This document shows positions 8,145-21,333 of a DNA stretch of 64,000 nucleotides, piece after piece. This DNA is from Actinomycetospora sp. TBRC 11914 (lineage in GTDB: Bacteria > Actinomycetota > Actinomycetes > Mycobacteriales > Pseudonocardiaceae). The position numbers and the translations under genes were made by a program. The notes beneath the pieces were generated by a model. The model worked only from the letters and a program-made list of their open reading frames with translations. It did no database searches and had not been told where the DNA came from. How positions within the stretch are numbered: position 1 is the first letter of the stretch; every line of letters begins with the position of its first letter. The stretch covers positions 81,473 to 145,472 of the forward strand of contig NZ_JABBND010000018.1 in assembly GCF_012933465.1 (NCBI RefSeq), written 5' to 3'.

Positions 8145-9620
8145 ATGGGCGCGCGGGGCGAAGGCGGACTGCGGGCCGCTCCGCCGACCCCGTCGCGGGT
8201 GCACGCCCAACGGGTCGTCACCCGGCGCCTGGAGTCCGCGCTCGTCGGCCGCGACCCGCACGCCGACCCCGCGGGCGGCGACCCGGGGCGGACCCGGCGC
8301 CGGGCCCTCGTCGTCGGGGCCCTGCTCGGGGCACTCGCCCTCGGGGCGGCCGCGGTCGTCGGGCTGGTGCGCGGCGACACCGACTGGCGGGCGGCCGCGA
8401 TCGTGCGCGGCACCCCGTCGGGGACGCTCTACGTCGTCGCCCACGGCCCGGACCGGCTGGTCCCGACGACGGACCTCGCCTCGGCCCGGCTGCTCGCCGC
8501 CGGGGTCGACCCGGCCCGCGCCGACCCGTCGTCGGGCGAGGGTCCGGTGACCCCGACGCCCGTGCGCGACGACGCCCTCCTCGCCGCCCCGCGCACCGCC
8601 CCGGCCGGCCTCGCGGGCGCCCCGGCGGAGCTGCCGGACACCGATGCGGCGCCTGTCGCCGACGCCTGGGCGGTCTGCGACGCGGTGCGCGGACCGGGCG
8701 ACCCGCAGGCCGGTCGGCGCGCGACGGCGGTGCTGGGTGGCTTCCCCGCGCTCGGCCGGCCGCTCGCGGGGGAGGAGGCGGTGCTGGCGCGCGGCGACGA
8801 CGGCGTGACCTGGCTCGTCACCGACGGTCACCGCGCGGCGCTCGACCCCGGCCAGGGCGCGGTGGTGCGCGCCCTGGGCATCGCCGGCGAGCCCGCCCGC
8901 CCCGCGGGGGCCGCACTGCTCGGCAGCCTCCCGCTCGGCGCCCCGCTCGTCCCGCCGCGGGTGCCCGGGGCCGGCCTGTCGCCGACCGACCCGGCGACCC
9001 GCGCGATGGGCCTCGCCGTCGGGTCGGTGGCCACGGTGGCGCCGGGCGGGCGGTCGGTCCTCGTCCTCGACCGCGGGGTCCAGGAGGTCCCCGACGTCGT
9101 CGCGCAGCTGGTGCGGTTCGCGGACCCGACCCCGGGCGCCGACCCGGGGATCGCGACGATCCCGGCGTCCACCCTCGACCGGCTGCCCCGCGCGGTGGGG
9201 GTCGACCTCGCGGCCTACCCGCGGGCGTTCCCGCGGCTGCTGGGCGTGGACGAGGCGCCGGTGGTGTGCGCGCGCCCGTCGGCGCAGGGCGGCGGCACCG
9301 CGGTCACCGTCGCGGGCACGCTGCCCACCCCGGTCCCGCCGACCCCGGCGTCCGACCCGACGATCCCCGGACCCCGGGCCGTCGATGCCGTGCGGATCGC
9401 CGGGTCGGGGGCCTACGTCGTCCCGGTCGGGCCGGGGGAGGCGCCCGACGCGGGCCGCGGCGTCGTCGTCGACCCGGTCGGGCGGGTGTTCGCCGTCCCG
9501 GGGGTGCGCGCCGCGACCGCGCTCGGGCTCGGCGCGCCCCGGCCGGCGCCCCGCAGCGTCGTCGGGCTGCTCCCGCGCGGGCCCGCGCTCGACCTGGATG
9601 CGGCCCGGACGCTGCGGTGA
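8145..9620 (+). CDS. eccB: EccB-like type VII secretion protein, orphan copy
   Basis: Membrane protein of 491 residues with the EccB layout: a short cytoplasmic start holding RVVTRRLESALVGRD, one transmembrane helix at about 54-74, then a long periplasmic repeat domain beginning RAAAIVRGTPSGTLYVV. In ESX/type VII systems EccB is a core component of the inner-membrane complex. No eccC, eccD, eccE, mycosin, EsxA/B or PE/PPE gene lies in this window, so this copy is separated from a complete locus or has another role. It starts 19 nt after mshC; a clear RBS is not visible before ATG 8145. The end converges on the PAC2 gene with 11 nt between. Confidence 0.8.
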   Translation: MGARGEGGLRAAPPTPSRVHAQRVVTRRLESALVGRDPHADPAGGDPGRTRRRALVVGALLGALALGAAAVVGLVRGDTDWRAAAIVRGTPSGTLYVVAHGPDRLVPTTDLASARLLAAGVDPARADPSSGEGPVTPTPVRDDALLAAPRTAPAGLAGAPAELPDTDAAPVADAWAVCDAVRGPGDPQAGRRATAVLGGFPALGRPLAGEEAVLARGDDGVTWLVTDGHRAALDPGQGAVVRALGIAGEPARPAGAALLGSLPLGAPLVPPRVPGAGLSPTDPATRAMGLAVGSVATVAPGGRSVLVLDRGVQEVPDVVAQLVRFADPTPGADPGIATIPASTLDRLPRAVGVDLAAYPRAFPRLLGVDEAPVVCARPSAQGGGTAVTVAGTLPTPVPPTPASDPTIPGPRAVDAVRIAGSGAYVVPVGPGEAPDAGRGVVVDPVGRVFAVPGVRAATALGLGAPRPAPRSVVGLLPRGPALDLDAARTLR

Positions 9621-9631
9621 GCCCGGCGCGC

Positions 9632-10543
9632 CTACCGCTCCCAGGGACCGCCGAGGTTCGGGCCGCCCGCGATGCCGCCGGGACCGCTGCCCGGGTCGCG
9701 CCGCCGCAGGTAGCGCTCGAAGTCGGCGGCGATCTCCTCGCCGCTGGCCTCGGTGAGGTCGCTCTCGGCGTCGCCGGCCTCCTCGAGGGCCTTGACGTAC
9801 TCACGGACCTCGTCGTCCTCGTCGGCCATCTCCGAGACGGTGCGCTCCCACTTCTCGGCCTGGTCGGGCAGCCCGCCGAGCGGGACCTCGACGTCGAGGA
9901 CCTCCTCGACCCGCTGCAGCAGCGCGATCGTCGCCTTCGGCGCCGGCGGCTGCGACACGTAGTGCGGGACCGCGGCCCAGAACGAGATCGCCGGGATACC
10001 GGCCTGCACGCACGCGTCCTGCAGCACCCCCGTGATGCCGGTCGGGCCCTGGTAGCGGGACCGGGAGAGGCCGTAGCGGGCGGCCGACGACTTGTCGAAC
10101 GACGAACCGGTCACCGGTACCGGGCGGGTGTGGGGGGTGTCGGCGAGCAGCGCGCCGAGGGTGATCACCGTGGTGACGCCGAGCTCCTCGGCCTTCGCGA
10201 TGATCTCGGCGACGAAGCCGCGCCAGCGCATGTTGGGCTCGATCCCGCGCACGAGCACGAGGTCGCGCTCGGACCCGGGCGGGCGGCAGAGGGTGAAGCG
10301 GGTGGTCGGCCAGTCGATCGCGCGGCTGATGCCGTCGACGAGACGGACCGTCGGGCGCGAGACCTGGAAGTCGTAGTAGTCCTCGGGGTCGATCGCGCCC
10401 AGCTCGCTCGCGTCCCAGTTCAGGGCGAGGTGCTCCACGGCGGTGCTGGCCGCGTCACCAGCGTCGTTCCAGCCCTCGAACGCGCAGAGCATGACCGGGT
10501 CGGACAGCTCGCGCGGGGGGTCGAGGTGATCGGAGTCGGACAC
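9632..10543 (-). CDS. PAC2 family protein
   Basis: Cytoplasmic protein of 303 residues in the PAC2 family, named after eukaryotic proteasome assembly chaperone 2. Diagnostic segments are MLCAFEGWNDAGDAAS near the start, VLVRGIEPNMRWRGF, and the central TVITLGALLADTPHTRPVPV. The C-terminal part is acidic, then Gly/Pro-rich. Its function in actinobacteria is not settled; its proximity to a Pup-proteasome locus in mycobacteria has prompted a proposed link, but nothing here proves it. It starts at GTG 10543, with TAAGCT at a leaderless distance. It is divergent from metH across 75 bp. Confidence 0.85.
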   Translation of the reverse strand: MSDSDHLDPPRELSDPVMLCAFEGWNDAGDAASTAVEHLALNWDASELGAIDPEDYYDFQVSRPTVRLVDGISRAIDWPTTRFTLCRPPGSERDLVLVRGIEPNMRWRGFVAEIIAKAEELGVTTVITLGALLADTPHTRPVPVTGSSFDKSSAARYGLSRSRYQGPTGITGVLQDACVQAGIPAISFWAAVPHYVSQPPAPKATIALLQRVEEVLDVEVPLGGLPDQAEKWERTVSEMADEDDEVREYVKALEEAGDAESDLTEASGEEIAADFERYLRRRDPGSGPGGIAGGPNLGGPWER

Positions 10544-10550
10544 CTGCGCC

Positions 10551-10556
10551 AGCTTA
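10551..10556 (-). promoter_or_regulatory. Leaderless -10 element (TAAGCT) for the PAC2 gene
   Basis: On the minus strand TAAGCT is followed by 7 nt and GTG 10543; no RBS is present between. Confidence 0.55.
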
Positions 10557-10606
10557 CGGGTCGTGACGAGGCTCGCAGGAGAACCGGTTGACCACGCCCG
10601 TCACGT

Positions 10607-10612
10607 TACGAT
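10607..10612 (+). promoter_or_regulatory. Leaderless -10 element (TACGAT) for metH
   Basis: TACGAT is followed by 6 nt and ATG 10619. This spacing favours ATG 10619 over GTG 10616 as the start and leaves no room for a B12 or SAM riboswitch leader. Confidence 0.6.
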
Positions 10613-10618
10613 CGTGTG

Positions 10619-14160
<3,542 letters not shown>

Positions 14161-14164
<4 letters not shown>

Positions 14165-14853
14165 CGTCCTCGGGGCCGGTCGGTCTGTCGGCCGTCCTGT
14201 GGGACATGGACGGCACCCTGGTCGACTCGGAGAGCCTCTGGTCGATCTCGATGGCCGAGCTCGCCGCCCACCTGGGCGGCGAGCTCTCGGCCCCGACCCG
14301 CGAGGCGCTCACCGGGTCCAGCCTGCGGCGCACCGTCGTGACGGTGCGCCGCGAGGTCGGCTGCGCGGACCCGGAGGACGCCGACGGGGTGGCCCGGGAC
14401 GGCCGCTGGCTGCTCGACCGCACCTTCACACTGTTCGCGGCCGGGCTCCCGTGGCGTCCCGGCGCCCGGGAGGCCCTCCGGGAGGTCCGCGCGGCCGGGC
14501 TGCGCACCGCGCTGGTGACCAGCACGTACCGCGAGCTCACCGAGGTCGCGCTGGACACCATCGGACGGGACTTCTTCGACGTCACCGTCTGCGGCGACGA
14601 GGTGGCGGCCACCAAGCCGGACCCGGCGCCCTACCTGCGGGCGGCGGAGCTGCTCGGCGTCGAGCCGTCCCGCTGTGTCGCGGTCGAGGACTCGGCGGCC
14701 GGGTCGGCGTCGGCCGCCGCGGCCGGGGCGACGGTGCTCGTGGTGCCGGCGGGCGTCGAGGTCCCGCCGGGGGAGCGGCGCACCTTCCGGGACACGCTCG
14801 AGGGGTTGCGGGTCGACGACCTGAGAACGCTCGTCTCCCCGCGCGCGGCTTAG
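14161..14853 (+). CDS. HAD-IA family phosphatase
   Basis: Cytoplasmic haloacid-dehalogenase-type hydrolase of 230 residues. Motif I is WDMDGTLVDSE with the nucleophile Asp and the acid/base Asp two residues on, motif II is TALVTST, motif III is the Lys in ATKPDP, and motif IV is VAVEDSAAG. This is the beta-phosphoglucomutase or phosphoglycolate-phosphatase-like branch; the substrate is not predictable. ATG 14161 overlaps the metH stop (ATGA), so it is translated with metH. This coupling suggests a role tied to one-carbon or methionine metabolism, or simple housekeeping. Confidence 0.85.
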
Positions 14854-14961
14854 CCCGTTCGGCCCAGCGTTCGGCCGCCGGGCGCGTTGCGCCTACCGAC
14901 CGCCGCCGACCGCTTGCGGCGCGATGACCCGATCGGCGCGCGCGTCCGACACCCGTGGTGC

Positions 14962-14967
14962 GACCAT
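14962..14967 (+). promoter_or_regulatory. Possible leaderless -10 variant (GACCAT) for hisE
   Basis: GACCAT ends 8 nt before GTG 14976. It keeps the A2 and T6 positions of the -10 box but lacks the first T, so it is weaker than the other cases. Confidence 0.3.
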
Positions 14968-14975
14968 CATGTGAC

Positions 14976-15239
14976 GTGAAGACGTTCGACGGGCTCTTCG
15001 AGGAGCTCAGCACCAAGGCACGGGAGCGGCCGGCGGGATCGGGCACGGTCGCCGCGCTCGATGCCGGTGTGCACGCGCAGGGCAAGAAGGTGCTCGAGGA
15101 GGCTGGTGAAGTGTGGCTGGCCGCCGAGCACGAGACCGACGACAAGCTCGCGGAGGAGATATCCCAGCTCCTCTACCGGCTCCAGGTGATCATGCTCGGC
15201 CGCGGGCTCTCGCTCGCGGACGTCTACGAGTACCTCTGA
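14976..15239 (+). CDS. hisE: Phosphoribosyl-ATP diphosphatase
   Basis: Second step of histidine synthesis: hydrolyses phosphoribosyl-ATP to phosphoribosyl-AMP and pyrophosphate in the cytoplasm. The 87-residue all-helical MazG-like protein has the signature [18 protein letters not shown], whose Glu residues bind magnesium, and ends LADVYEYL, as other actinobacterial HisE proteins end in an LxDVY segment. GTG 14976 (VKTFDGLF) is chosen as start because homologues begin close to KTF; an upstream GTG at 14955 is possible. It is 63 nt upstream of hisG, the same pairing as in mycobacteria. Confidence 0.93.
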   Translation: MKTFDGLFEELSTKARERPAGSGTVAALDAGVHAQGKKVLEEAGEVWLAAEHETDDKLAEEISQLLYRLQVIMLGRGLSLADVYEYL

Positions 15240-15302
15240 CCGTTATCCACCACCCGTGACTGCCGGGCGCGAGCCTGATCGCGTCCACCAGGAGAGAGAG
15301 CC

Positions 15303-16283
15303 ATGCTCCGCGTCGCCGTCCCGAACAAGGGATCCCTCGCCGAGGAGGCGTCGCGCATGCTGCGCGACGCCGGCTACCGGCAGCGGTCGGACAACCGCGA
15401 CCTGTCCCTGACCGACGAGGCCAACGGGGTGCAGTTCTTCTACCTGCGCCCCAAGGACATCGCGACCTACGTCTCCGAGGGCCAGCTGCACCTCGGCATC
15501 ACCGGTCACGACCTGACCGAGGAGTCCTCGGCCTCGGTGAACGAGGTGCTCCAACTCGGGTTCGGGCAGTCGCAGTTCCGCTACGCCGCGCCGGCGGGCA
15601 ACGCCTGGACCATCCAGGACCTGGCCGGCAAGCGGATCGCCACGTCGTTCCCGCGGCTGGTGCGGGCGAACCTCGCCCAGCAGCGGATCGCCGCCAAGGA
15701 CGTGATCCGCCTCGACGGGGCCGTGGAGGTCTCGATCGAGCTGGAGGTGGCCGACGCGATCGCCGACGTCGTGTCCACCGGGCGCACCCTGGCCCAGCAC
15801 GGTCTGGAGACGATCGGTGACCCGATCCTCGCCTCGCAGGCCGTGGTGGTGGACCGCAACGCGAAGTTCGACCAGCAACCCGACCCGGAGGACATCACCA
15901 AGGCCAAGTACCGCTTCGTGGAGCGGCTGCGCGGCGTGGTGTTCGCCCGGCAGTACGTGATGCTCGACTACGACTGCCCGGAGGCCGTCCAGGACGCCGC
16001 GGTCGAGGTGACCCCGGGCGTGCAGTCCCCGACCGTGGCGCCGTTGTCCCTCGACGGCTGGGTCGCGGTGCGGTCCATGGTGCGCCGCAGCCGCGTCAAC
16101 GACGTGATGGACGAGCTCGCCGACCTCGGCTGCACCGGCATCGTCACCTCGTCGCTGCAGTCGTGCCGGGCGGTGCTTCCCGGGCACGGCGGGGTCAGCT
16201 CCCTCCCGGGGGCGACGCCGCCGCCCGCGGAGGCGCCGTCGTCCGGCTCGTCGACGGGCCGGCTGGGCGTCGCGGGGCGCTGA
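15303..16283 (+). CDS. hisG: ATP phosphoribosyltransferase, long form
   Basis: First and feedback-regulated step of histidine synthesis: condenses ATP with PRPP. The long HisG form, with a bilobed catalytic part starting MLRVAVPNKGSLAEEA and the phosphate-binding segment ADVVSTGRTLAQHGL, then a C-terminal histidine-binding regulatory domain. The conserved domain ends near residue 285. The remaining about 40 residues are Ser/Pro/Gly-rich (GGVSSLPGATPPPAEAPSS) and are absent from typical HisG. AGGAGA lies 8 nt before ATG 15303. No hisZ is needed for this form. Confidence 0.95.
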   Translation: MLRVAVPNKGSLAEEASRMLRDAGYRQRSDNRDLSLTDEANGVQFFYLRPKDIATYVSEGQLHLGITGHDLTEESSASVNEVLQLGFGQSQFRYAAPAGNAWTIQDLAGKRIATSFPRLVRANLAQQRIAAKDVIRLDGAVEVSIELEVADAIADVVSTGRTLAQHGLETIGDPILASQAVVVDRNAKFDQQPDPEDITKAKYRFVERLRGVVFARQYVMLDYDCPEAVQDAAVEVTPGVQSPTVAPLSLDGWVAVRSMVRRSRVNDVMDELADLGCTGIVTSSLQSCRAVLPGHGGVSSLPGATPPPAEAPSSGSSTGRLGVAGR

Positions 16284-16292
16284 GGCCCTGCG

Positions 16293-17132
16293 TCAGCGGG
16301 GGCGCACCGTGAGGGCCTGCGCGGCCCGCCCGACGGGGCCCGCCTCGTCGTGCAGGACCGAGTACGCCGTCCCGGTGCCCTCCGGGCCGATGACGCTGTC
16401 GGCGTCGAGTCCCGTCCACTCGCCCCGCGGGGCGCGGTGGAGGTGCAGCGTCAGGTCGGTGTTGACGAACAGCCACTGCCGCAGGTCGAGGCGGGACGCG
16501 GCCCCGTTGGTGGAGTCGGCGACCGCGGCCAGCCGCTGGACCGGCGACGGCTCCTCGCCGGCCACGACCTGGGTGAGCACGCGACCCCACGCCCGCCCGG
16601 GCCCGAGCTCGTCGAGCCCGCCGTCGACCCAGCGCCAGTCGACCGAGGTCAGGTAGCCGGGCAGCCAGCCCTCCGGGATCGCCCGGGGACGCCCCTCCTC
16701 ACGGCCGGGGAGGGCCGGCATGGTCGCGCCCGGGACGGTGGCCACGCCGGCGGTGTCGACCACGCCGTGGAACCAGCCCGTCGCCCGGGCCACGGCGCGG
16801 GTGGCCCCGGAGGCGGGGTCGGGCGCGGCGAGCTCGGCGGTGACGAGCTCGATGGTGCGGCCCGCGCGGGCGACCCGGGAGCGCAGCTCCAGGGAGCCGA
16901 CCGGCACCTTGCCGAGCACTTCGACGGTCACCCGGGCGAGCCGGACGTCGTCGCGCCCGGACTCGTTCTCCAGCGCGCGGACCAGGAGCGCGCTCGGCGG
17001 GCCCATGTGCTGGGCGTCGGGGAACCACGGGCCCGCGGTGGACCCGGAGGCCTCGACGCGGGTGACGGACCCGTCCTGGTCCTTGTCCTCCTCGACGACG
17101 CGGAAGTACGGCTCGGGTGCGGGGGAGCTCAC
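16293..17132 (-). CDS. TesB-like acyl-CoA thioesterase family protein
   Basis: Predicted double-hotdog thioesterase of 279 residues, probably hydrolysing acyl-CoA in the cytoplasm. Indicators are the N-terminal hotdog with GPPSALLVRALE, the strand pair VTVEVLGKVPVGSLELRS, and a C-terminal hotdog with LFVNTDLTLHLHRAPRGEW and GTAYSVLHDEAGPVGRAAQAL, all typical of the TesB-like group. Acyl specificity is unknown. GTG 17132 overlaps the stop of the RecB-like nuclease gene, so the two are co-translated. Convergent with hisG, with 9 nt between. Confidence 0.8.
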   Translation of the reverse strand: MSSPAPEPYFRVVEEDKDQDGSVTRVEASGSTAGPWFPDAQHMGPPSALLVRALENESGRDDVRLARVTVEVLGKVPVGSLELRSRVARAGRTIELVTAELAAPDPASGATRAVARATGWFHGVVDTAGVATVPGATMPALPGREEGRPRAIPEGWLPGYLTSVDWRWVDGGLDELGPGRAWGRVLTQVVAGEEPSPVQRLAAVADSTNGAASRLDLRQWLFVNTDLTLHLHRAPRGEWTGLDADSVIGPEGTGTAYSVLHDEAGPVGRAAQALTVRPR

Positions 17133-18046
17133 GGGTCCGCAGTCTCCCCCGGCGCGGGCGCCGGATCACCGTGACGCTCGTCGGGCCAGCCGGGGTAGGC
17201 CGGCGGGGTGCCGCCGAAGGCCGGGCAGGCCGCCTGGTGGGAGCACCAGGCGCACATCCGGCCGGGGCTCGGGCGGAAGTCGCCGGTCGGCGCCGCGCGC
17301 AGCACCGCCTGCCACAGCGCCACGAGGGTGCGCTCGAACCGCTCCAGCTCCTCCCGCCCGGGGCGCAGGCTCAGGCTCTCGCCGTCGCCGAGGTACATCA
17401 GCCGCAGCTGGTCGGGCAGGACGCCGCGGCTGCGCAGCAGGACGAGCGCGTAGAACTTCAGCTGGAAGAGCGCCCGGGCCTCGAACACGGCGCGGGGCGC
17501 GGCCCCGGTCTTGTAGTCCACGATCCGCACCTCGCCGCCGGCCCCGACGTCGAGCCGGTCGACGTAGCCGCGCAGCCCGACCCCGGACTCCAGCTCGGCC
17601 TCCAGGAACACCTCGCAGGCCTCGGGGGACAGCCGCGTCGGGTCCTCCATCGCGAAGTAGGCATCGACGAGCCGCGCTGCGTCGGCCGTGTCGAGCAGCG
17701 CGCGGTCCTCCGCCGTGAGCTCGGCGGCGACCTCGGCGAGCAGCGCGTGGGCACGGGCCGGGACCCGGTCCGTGGCGGGGAGCCCGAAGAGCCGCTCGAG
17801 CACCGCGTGCACGACGATGCCGCGGACCTGGGCGGGCGAGCGCTGCTCGGGCAGCCGGTCGACCACGCGGAACCGGTAGAGCAGCGGGCACTGCTTGAAG
17901 TCGGCCGCGCGGGACGGCGAGAGGGCCGGCCGGCGGCGTGGGCGCTCCTCGTCGAGCCGGCGCGGGGTGACCGGCCGCGACCCGTCCGGGGCCGGCCGGG
18001 GGAGGGGCACCGCGAGCTGCCCGGCGCCGTGCTCGGTCTCGATCAT
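17129..18046 (-). CDS. RecB-family nuclease with probable Fe-S cluster
   Basis: PD-(D/E)xK nuclease of 305 residues resembling the C-terminal nuclease domain of RecB/AddB and mycobacterial Rv2119. Core motifs are LSPSRAADFKQCPLLYRF, GIVVHAVLERLF (His), LRGYVDRLD (Asp) and VRIVDYKTG (Asp, Lys). One cysteine in the first motif plus three in CAWCSHQAACPAF match the Fe-S-clamped AddB/Cas4-type nuclease arrangement. It should act on DNA ends; no helicase domain is fused. The gene begins at the edge of the tandem repeat region and shares this spacer with trmI. Confidence 0.88.
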   Translation of the reverse strand: MIETEHGAGQLAVPLPRPAPDGSRPVTPRRLDEERPRRRPALSPSRAADFKQCPLLYRFRVVDRLPEQRSPAQVRGIVVHAVLERLFGLPATDRVPARAHALLAEVAAELTAEDRALLDTADAARLVDAYFAMEDPTRLSPEACEVFLEAELESGVGLRGYVDRLDVGAGGEVRIVDYKTGAAPRAVFEARALFQLKFYALVLLRSRGVLPDQLRLMYLGDGESLSLRPGREELERFERTLVALWQAVLRAAPTGDFRPSPGRMCAWCSHQAACPAFGGTPPAYPGWPDERHGDPAPAPGETADP

Positions 18047-18053
18047 GTCCGGG

Positions 18054-18059
18054 ACGCTA
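18054..18059 (-). promoter_or_regulatory. Leaderless -10 element (TAGCGT) for the RecB-like gene
   Basis: Minus-strand TAGCGT is followed by 7 nt and ATG 18046, with no RBS in between. Confidence 0.6.
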
Positions 18060-18096
18060 CGACGACCCCCCGACAGCCACGGCCCGGTTCGCGCCG

Positions 18097-18345
18097 GCCG
18101 GCGTCGAGGGGTACGTGGGGCAGGGGAACGCGCCCGTGGGGCTGCCTGGTGTGCCTTTCGTGATCCGGTGGGACGGTCGGCCGGCGTCGAGGGGTACGTG
18201 GGGCAGGGAAACGCGCCCGTGGGGCTGCCTGGTGTGCCTCTCGTGATCCGGTGGGACGGTCGGCCGGCGTCGAGGGGTACGTGGGGCAGGAGAACCCGCC
18301 CGCGGGGCTGCCTGGTGTGCCCTTCGTGATCCCGCCGGACGGCGG
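18097..18345. repeat. Three tandem copies of an 83-bp repeat
   Basis: Copies begin at 18097, 18180 and 18263, each with GCCGGCGTCGAGGGG, so the period is 83 bp. Copies 1 and 2 differ at only about two positions; copy 3 diverges more, chiefly near its end. Each copy holds a GGCAG...CTGCC inverted repeat that could fold. The period is not a multiple of three, and no frame keeps a plausible protein, so this is non-coding. It fills the spacer between the divergent RecB-like gene and trmI; the rest of that 348-bp spacer holds only their promoters. Confidence 0.9.
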
Positions 18346-18380
18346 GGGACCGGGCGCGCGGCGACCACGGGTGTCCCGCC

Positions 18381-18386
18381 TAGGCT
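18381..18386 (+). promoter_or_regulatory. Leaderless -10 element (TAGGCT) for trmI
   Basis: TAGGCT is followed by 8 nt and GTG 18395; no RBS is visible. Confidence 0.6.
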
Positions 18387-18388
18387 AG

Positions 18389-19357
<969 letters not shown>

Positions 19358-19483
19358 CGACTGGTCAGACACCCTGAGTGATCATCTTGACAGGTAAGAA
19401 CCACCGCCGGTGACCTGGCGCAAGTACGCGTCGCGAGAAGTCCGTCACCGGCTCGCTACTCCACGGACACCCGGATCGCCGGG

Positions 19484-19489
19484 TACGGT
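19484..19489 (+). promoter_or_regulatory. -10 element (TACGGT) upstream of mpa/arc
   Basis: TACGGT lies about 30 nt before GTG 19520, predicting a short leader that contains the strong RBS GGGAGGAGGG (19506-19515). Confidence 0.5.
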
Positions 19490-19519
19490 TGCGCCACGGA
19501 GTAGCGGGAGGAGGGCGCC

Positions 19520-21313
19520 GTGAGCATGAACGACGACCCCAGGGGCCGATCCGACCAGGGCCGCGACCGAGGCGCGGCGGACACGGCGGCACAGGTGCGG
19601 TTCCTCGAAGAAGAGGTCGCCCTGCTGCGTCGCAAGCTGACCGAGTCACCGCGCCACACCAGGATCCTCGAGCAGCGGCTCGCGGACTCCGCGGCGCGGG
19701 TGTCCCAACTGACCGAGCGCAACGACAAGCTCACCGAGACCCTCAAGGAGGCGCGGGCGCAGCTCGTGTCGCTCCGCGAGGAGGTGGACCGTCTCGCGCA
19801 GCCGCCGTCGAGCTACGGCGTCTTCCTGACCGTGCACGAGGACCAGACCGTCGACGTCTTCACGTCGGGCCGCCGCATGCGGGTCGCCGTGTCGCCGGCG
19901 GTCGAGGCCGCTGACCTCACCCGTGGCCAGTCGGTGCGTCTCAACGAGGCCCTGACCGTCGTCGAGGCCGGCGAGTACGAGCGCATCGGCGAGGTCTGCT
20001 CGCTGCGGGAGGTGCTCGTCGACGAGGACGGGACCCGCAACCGGGCCCTGATCATCGGGCACGCCGACGAGGAACGGGTCATCCACCTGGCCGACTCGCT
20101 GCTCGACGAGAACGCCCCGGAGCTCAAGCCGGGCGACTCGCTGATGGTCGACACCAAGGTGGGCTACGCCTACGAGAAGGTGCCGAAGGCCGAGGTCGAG
20201 GAGCTCGTCCTCGAGGAGGTCCCCGACGTCGCCTACACCGACATCGGCGGCCTCTCGCGGCAGATCGACTCCATCCGCGACGCGGTGGAGCTGCCGTTCC
20301 TGCACGCGGACCTGTTCCGCACCTACCAGCTGCGCCCGCCGAAGGGCGTCCTGCTCTACGGCCCGCCCGGCTGCGGCAAGACGCTCATCGCCAAGGCGGT
20401 CGCGAACTCGCTGGCGAAGAAGGTCGCGGAGACCCGCGGCGAGGACAGCCGCGACGTCAAGGCGCACTTCCTCAACATCAAGGGCCCGGAGCTGCTCAAC
20501 AAGTTCGTCGGCGAGACCGAGCGGCACATCCGGATGATCTTCCAGCGGGCGCGCGAGAAGGCGTCCGAGGGCACCCCGGTGATCGTGTTCTTCGACGAGA
20601 TGGACTCGATCTTCCGCACCCGCGGGTCCGGCGTGTCCAGCGACGTCGAGACGACGATCGTGCCCCAGCTGCTCAGCGAGATCGACGGCGTCGAGGGGCT
20701 CGAGAACGTCATCGTCATCGGCGCGTCGAACCGCGAGGACATGATCGACCCGGCGATCCTGCGCCCGGGCCGCCTCGACGTGAAGATCAAGATCGAGCGC
20801 CCCGACGCCGAGGCCGCGATCGACATCTTCGGCAAGTACCTCATCGACGGGCTGCCCGTGAACGAGGAGGACGTCGAGGAGTTCGGCGGCAACCGCCAGG
20901 CGTGCCTGGACGGCATGATCGAGCGGGTCGTCGAGCGGATGTACGCCGAGACCGACGAGAACCGCTTCCTCGAGGTCACCTACGCCAACGGGGACAAGGA
21001 GGTCCTGTACTTCAAGGACTTCAACTCCGGCGCGGTGATTGAGAACATCGTGGGCCGGGCCAAGAAGGCGGCGATCAAGTCCCACCTGGAGACCAAGCAG
21101 TCCGGTCTCCGCGTCCAGCACCTGCTCGACGCCGTGGTGGACGAGTTCGCCGAGTCCGAGGACCTGCCGAACACGACCAACCCCGACGACTGGGCCCGCA
21201 TCTCGGGCAAGAAGGGCGAGCGGATCGTCTACATCCGCACGCTCGTCACCGGCAAGGGGTCGACCCAGGGCAAGGAGATCGACACCGCGTCCAACACGGG
21301 TCAGTACCTGTAG
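19520..21313 (+). CDS. mpa: Proteasomal AAA+ ATPase (Mpa/ARC)
   Basis: Hexameric unfoldase that recognises Pup-tagged proteins and feeds them into the 20S proteasome. The 597 residues comprise an N-terminal coiled coil (about 25-93) that binds Pup, two OB folds (about 97-235), then the AAA domain with Walker A GPPGCGKT at 281-288, Walker B VFFDE ending at Glu360, and arginine-finger region [17 protein letters not shown]. The C-terminus reads NTGQYL, whose penultimate Tyr is the docking signal for the proteasome alpha ring. GTG 19520 follows a strong RBS; ATG 19526 is an alternative start. Confidence 0.96.
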   Translation: MSMNDDPRGRSDQGRDRGAADTAAQVRFLEEEVALLRRKLTESPRHTRILEQRLADSAARVSQLTERNDKLTETLKEARAQLVSLREEVDRLAQPPSSYGVFLTVHEDQTVDVFTSGRRMRVAVSPAVEAADLTRGQSVRLNEALTVVEAGEYERIGEVCSLREVLVDEDGTRNRALIIGHADEERVIHLADSLLDENAPELKPGDSLMVDTKVGYAYEKVPKAEVEELVLEEVPDVAYTDIGGLSRQIDSIRDAVELPFLHADLFRTYQLRPPKGVLLYGPPGCGKTLIAKAVANSLAKKVAETRGEDSRDVKAHFLNIKGPELLNKFVGETERHIRMIFQRAREKASEGTPVIVFFDEMDSIFRTRGSGVSSDVETTIVPQLLSEIDGVEGLENVIVIGASNREDMIDPAILRPGRLDVKIKIERPDAEAAIDIFGKYLIDGLPVNEEDVEEFGGNRQACLDGMIERVVERMYAETDENRFLEVTYANGDKEVLYFKDFNSGAVIENIVGRAKKAAIKSHLETKQSGLRVQHLLDAVVDEFAESEDLPNTTNPDDWARISGKKGERIVYIRTLVTGKGSTQGKEIDTASNTGQYL

Positions 21314-21320
21314 TACCGGG

Positions 21321-21326
21321 TACCGT
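21321..21326 (+). promoter_or_regulatory. Leaderless -10 element (TACCGT) for the lipase-like gene
   Basis: TACCGT is followed by 7 nt and ATG 21334. Confidence 0.55.
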
Positions 21327-21333
21327 CGGCGGC

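Noticed and set aside
8145..9620. A type VII secretion locus
   Set aside because: Only the EccB-like gene is present; all neighbours belong to other pathways.
10544..10618. Cobalamin or S-adenosylmethionine riboswitch upstream of metH
   Set aside because: The -10 box ends 6 nt before the metH start, leaving no leader, and the gap contains no B12-box-like sequence.
18097..18345. CRISPR array
   Set aside because: Units are contiguous 83-bp copies without unique spacers between short repeats, and no cas gene is near.
18057..18368. Small protein gene across the 83-bp repeats
   Set aside because: The period is not a multiple of three, so the repeated units are read in different frames; no RBS or promoter matches.
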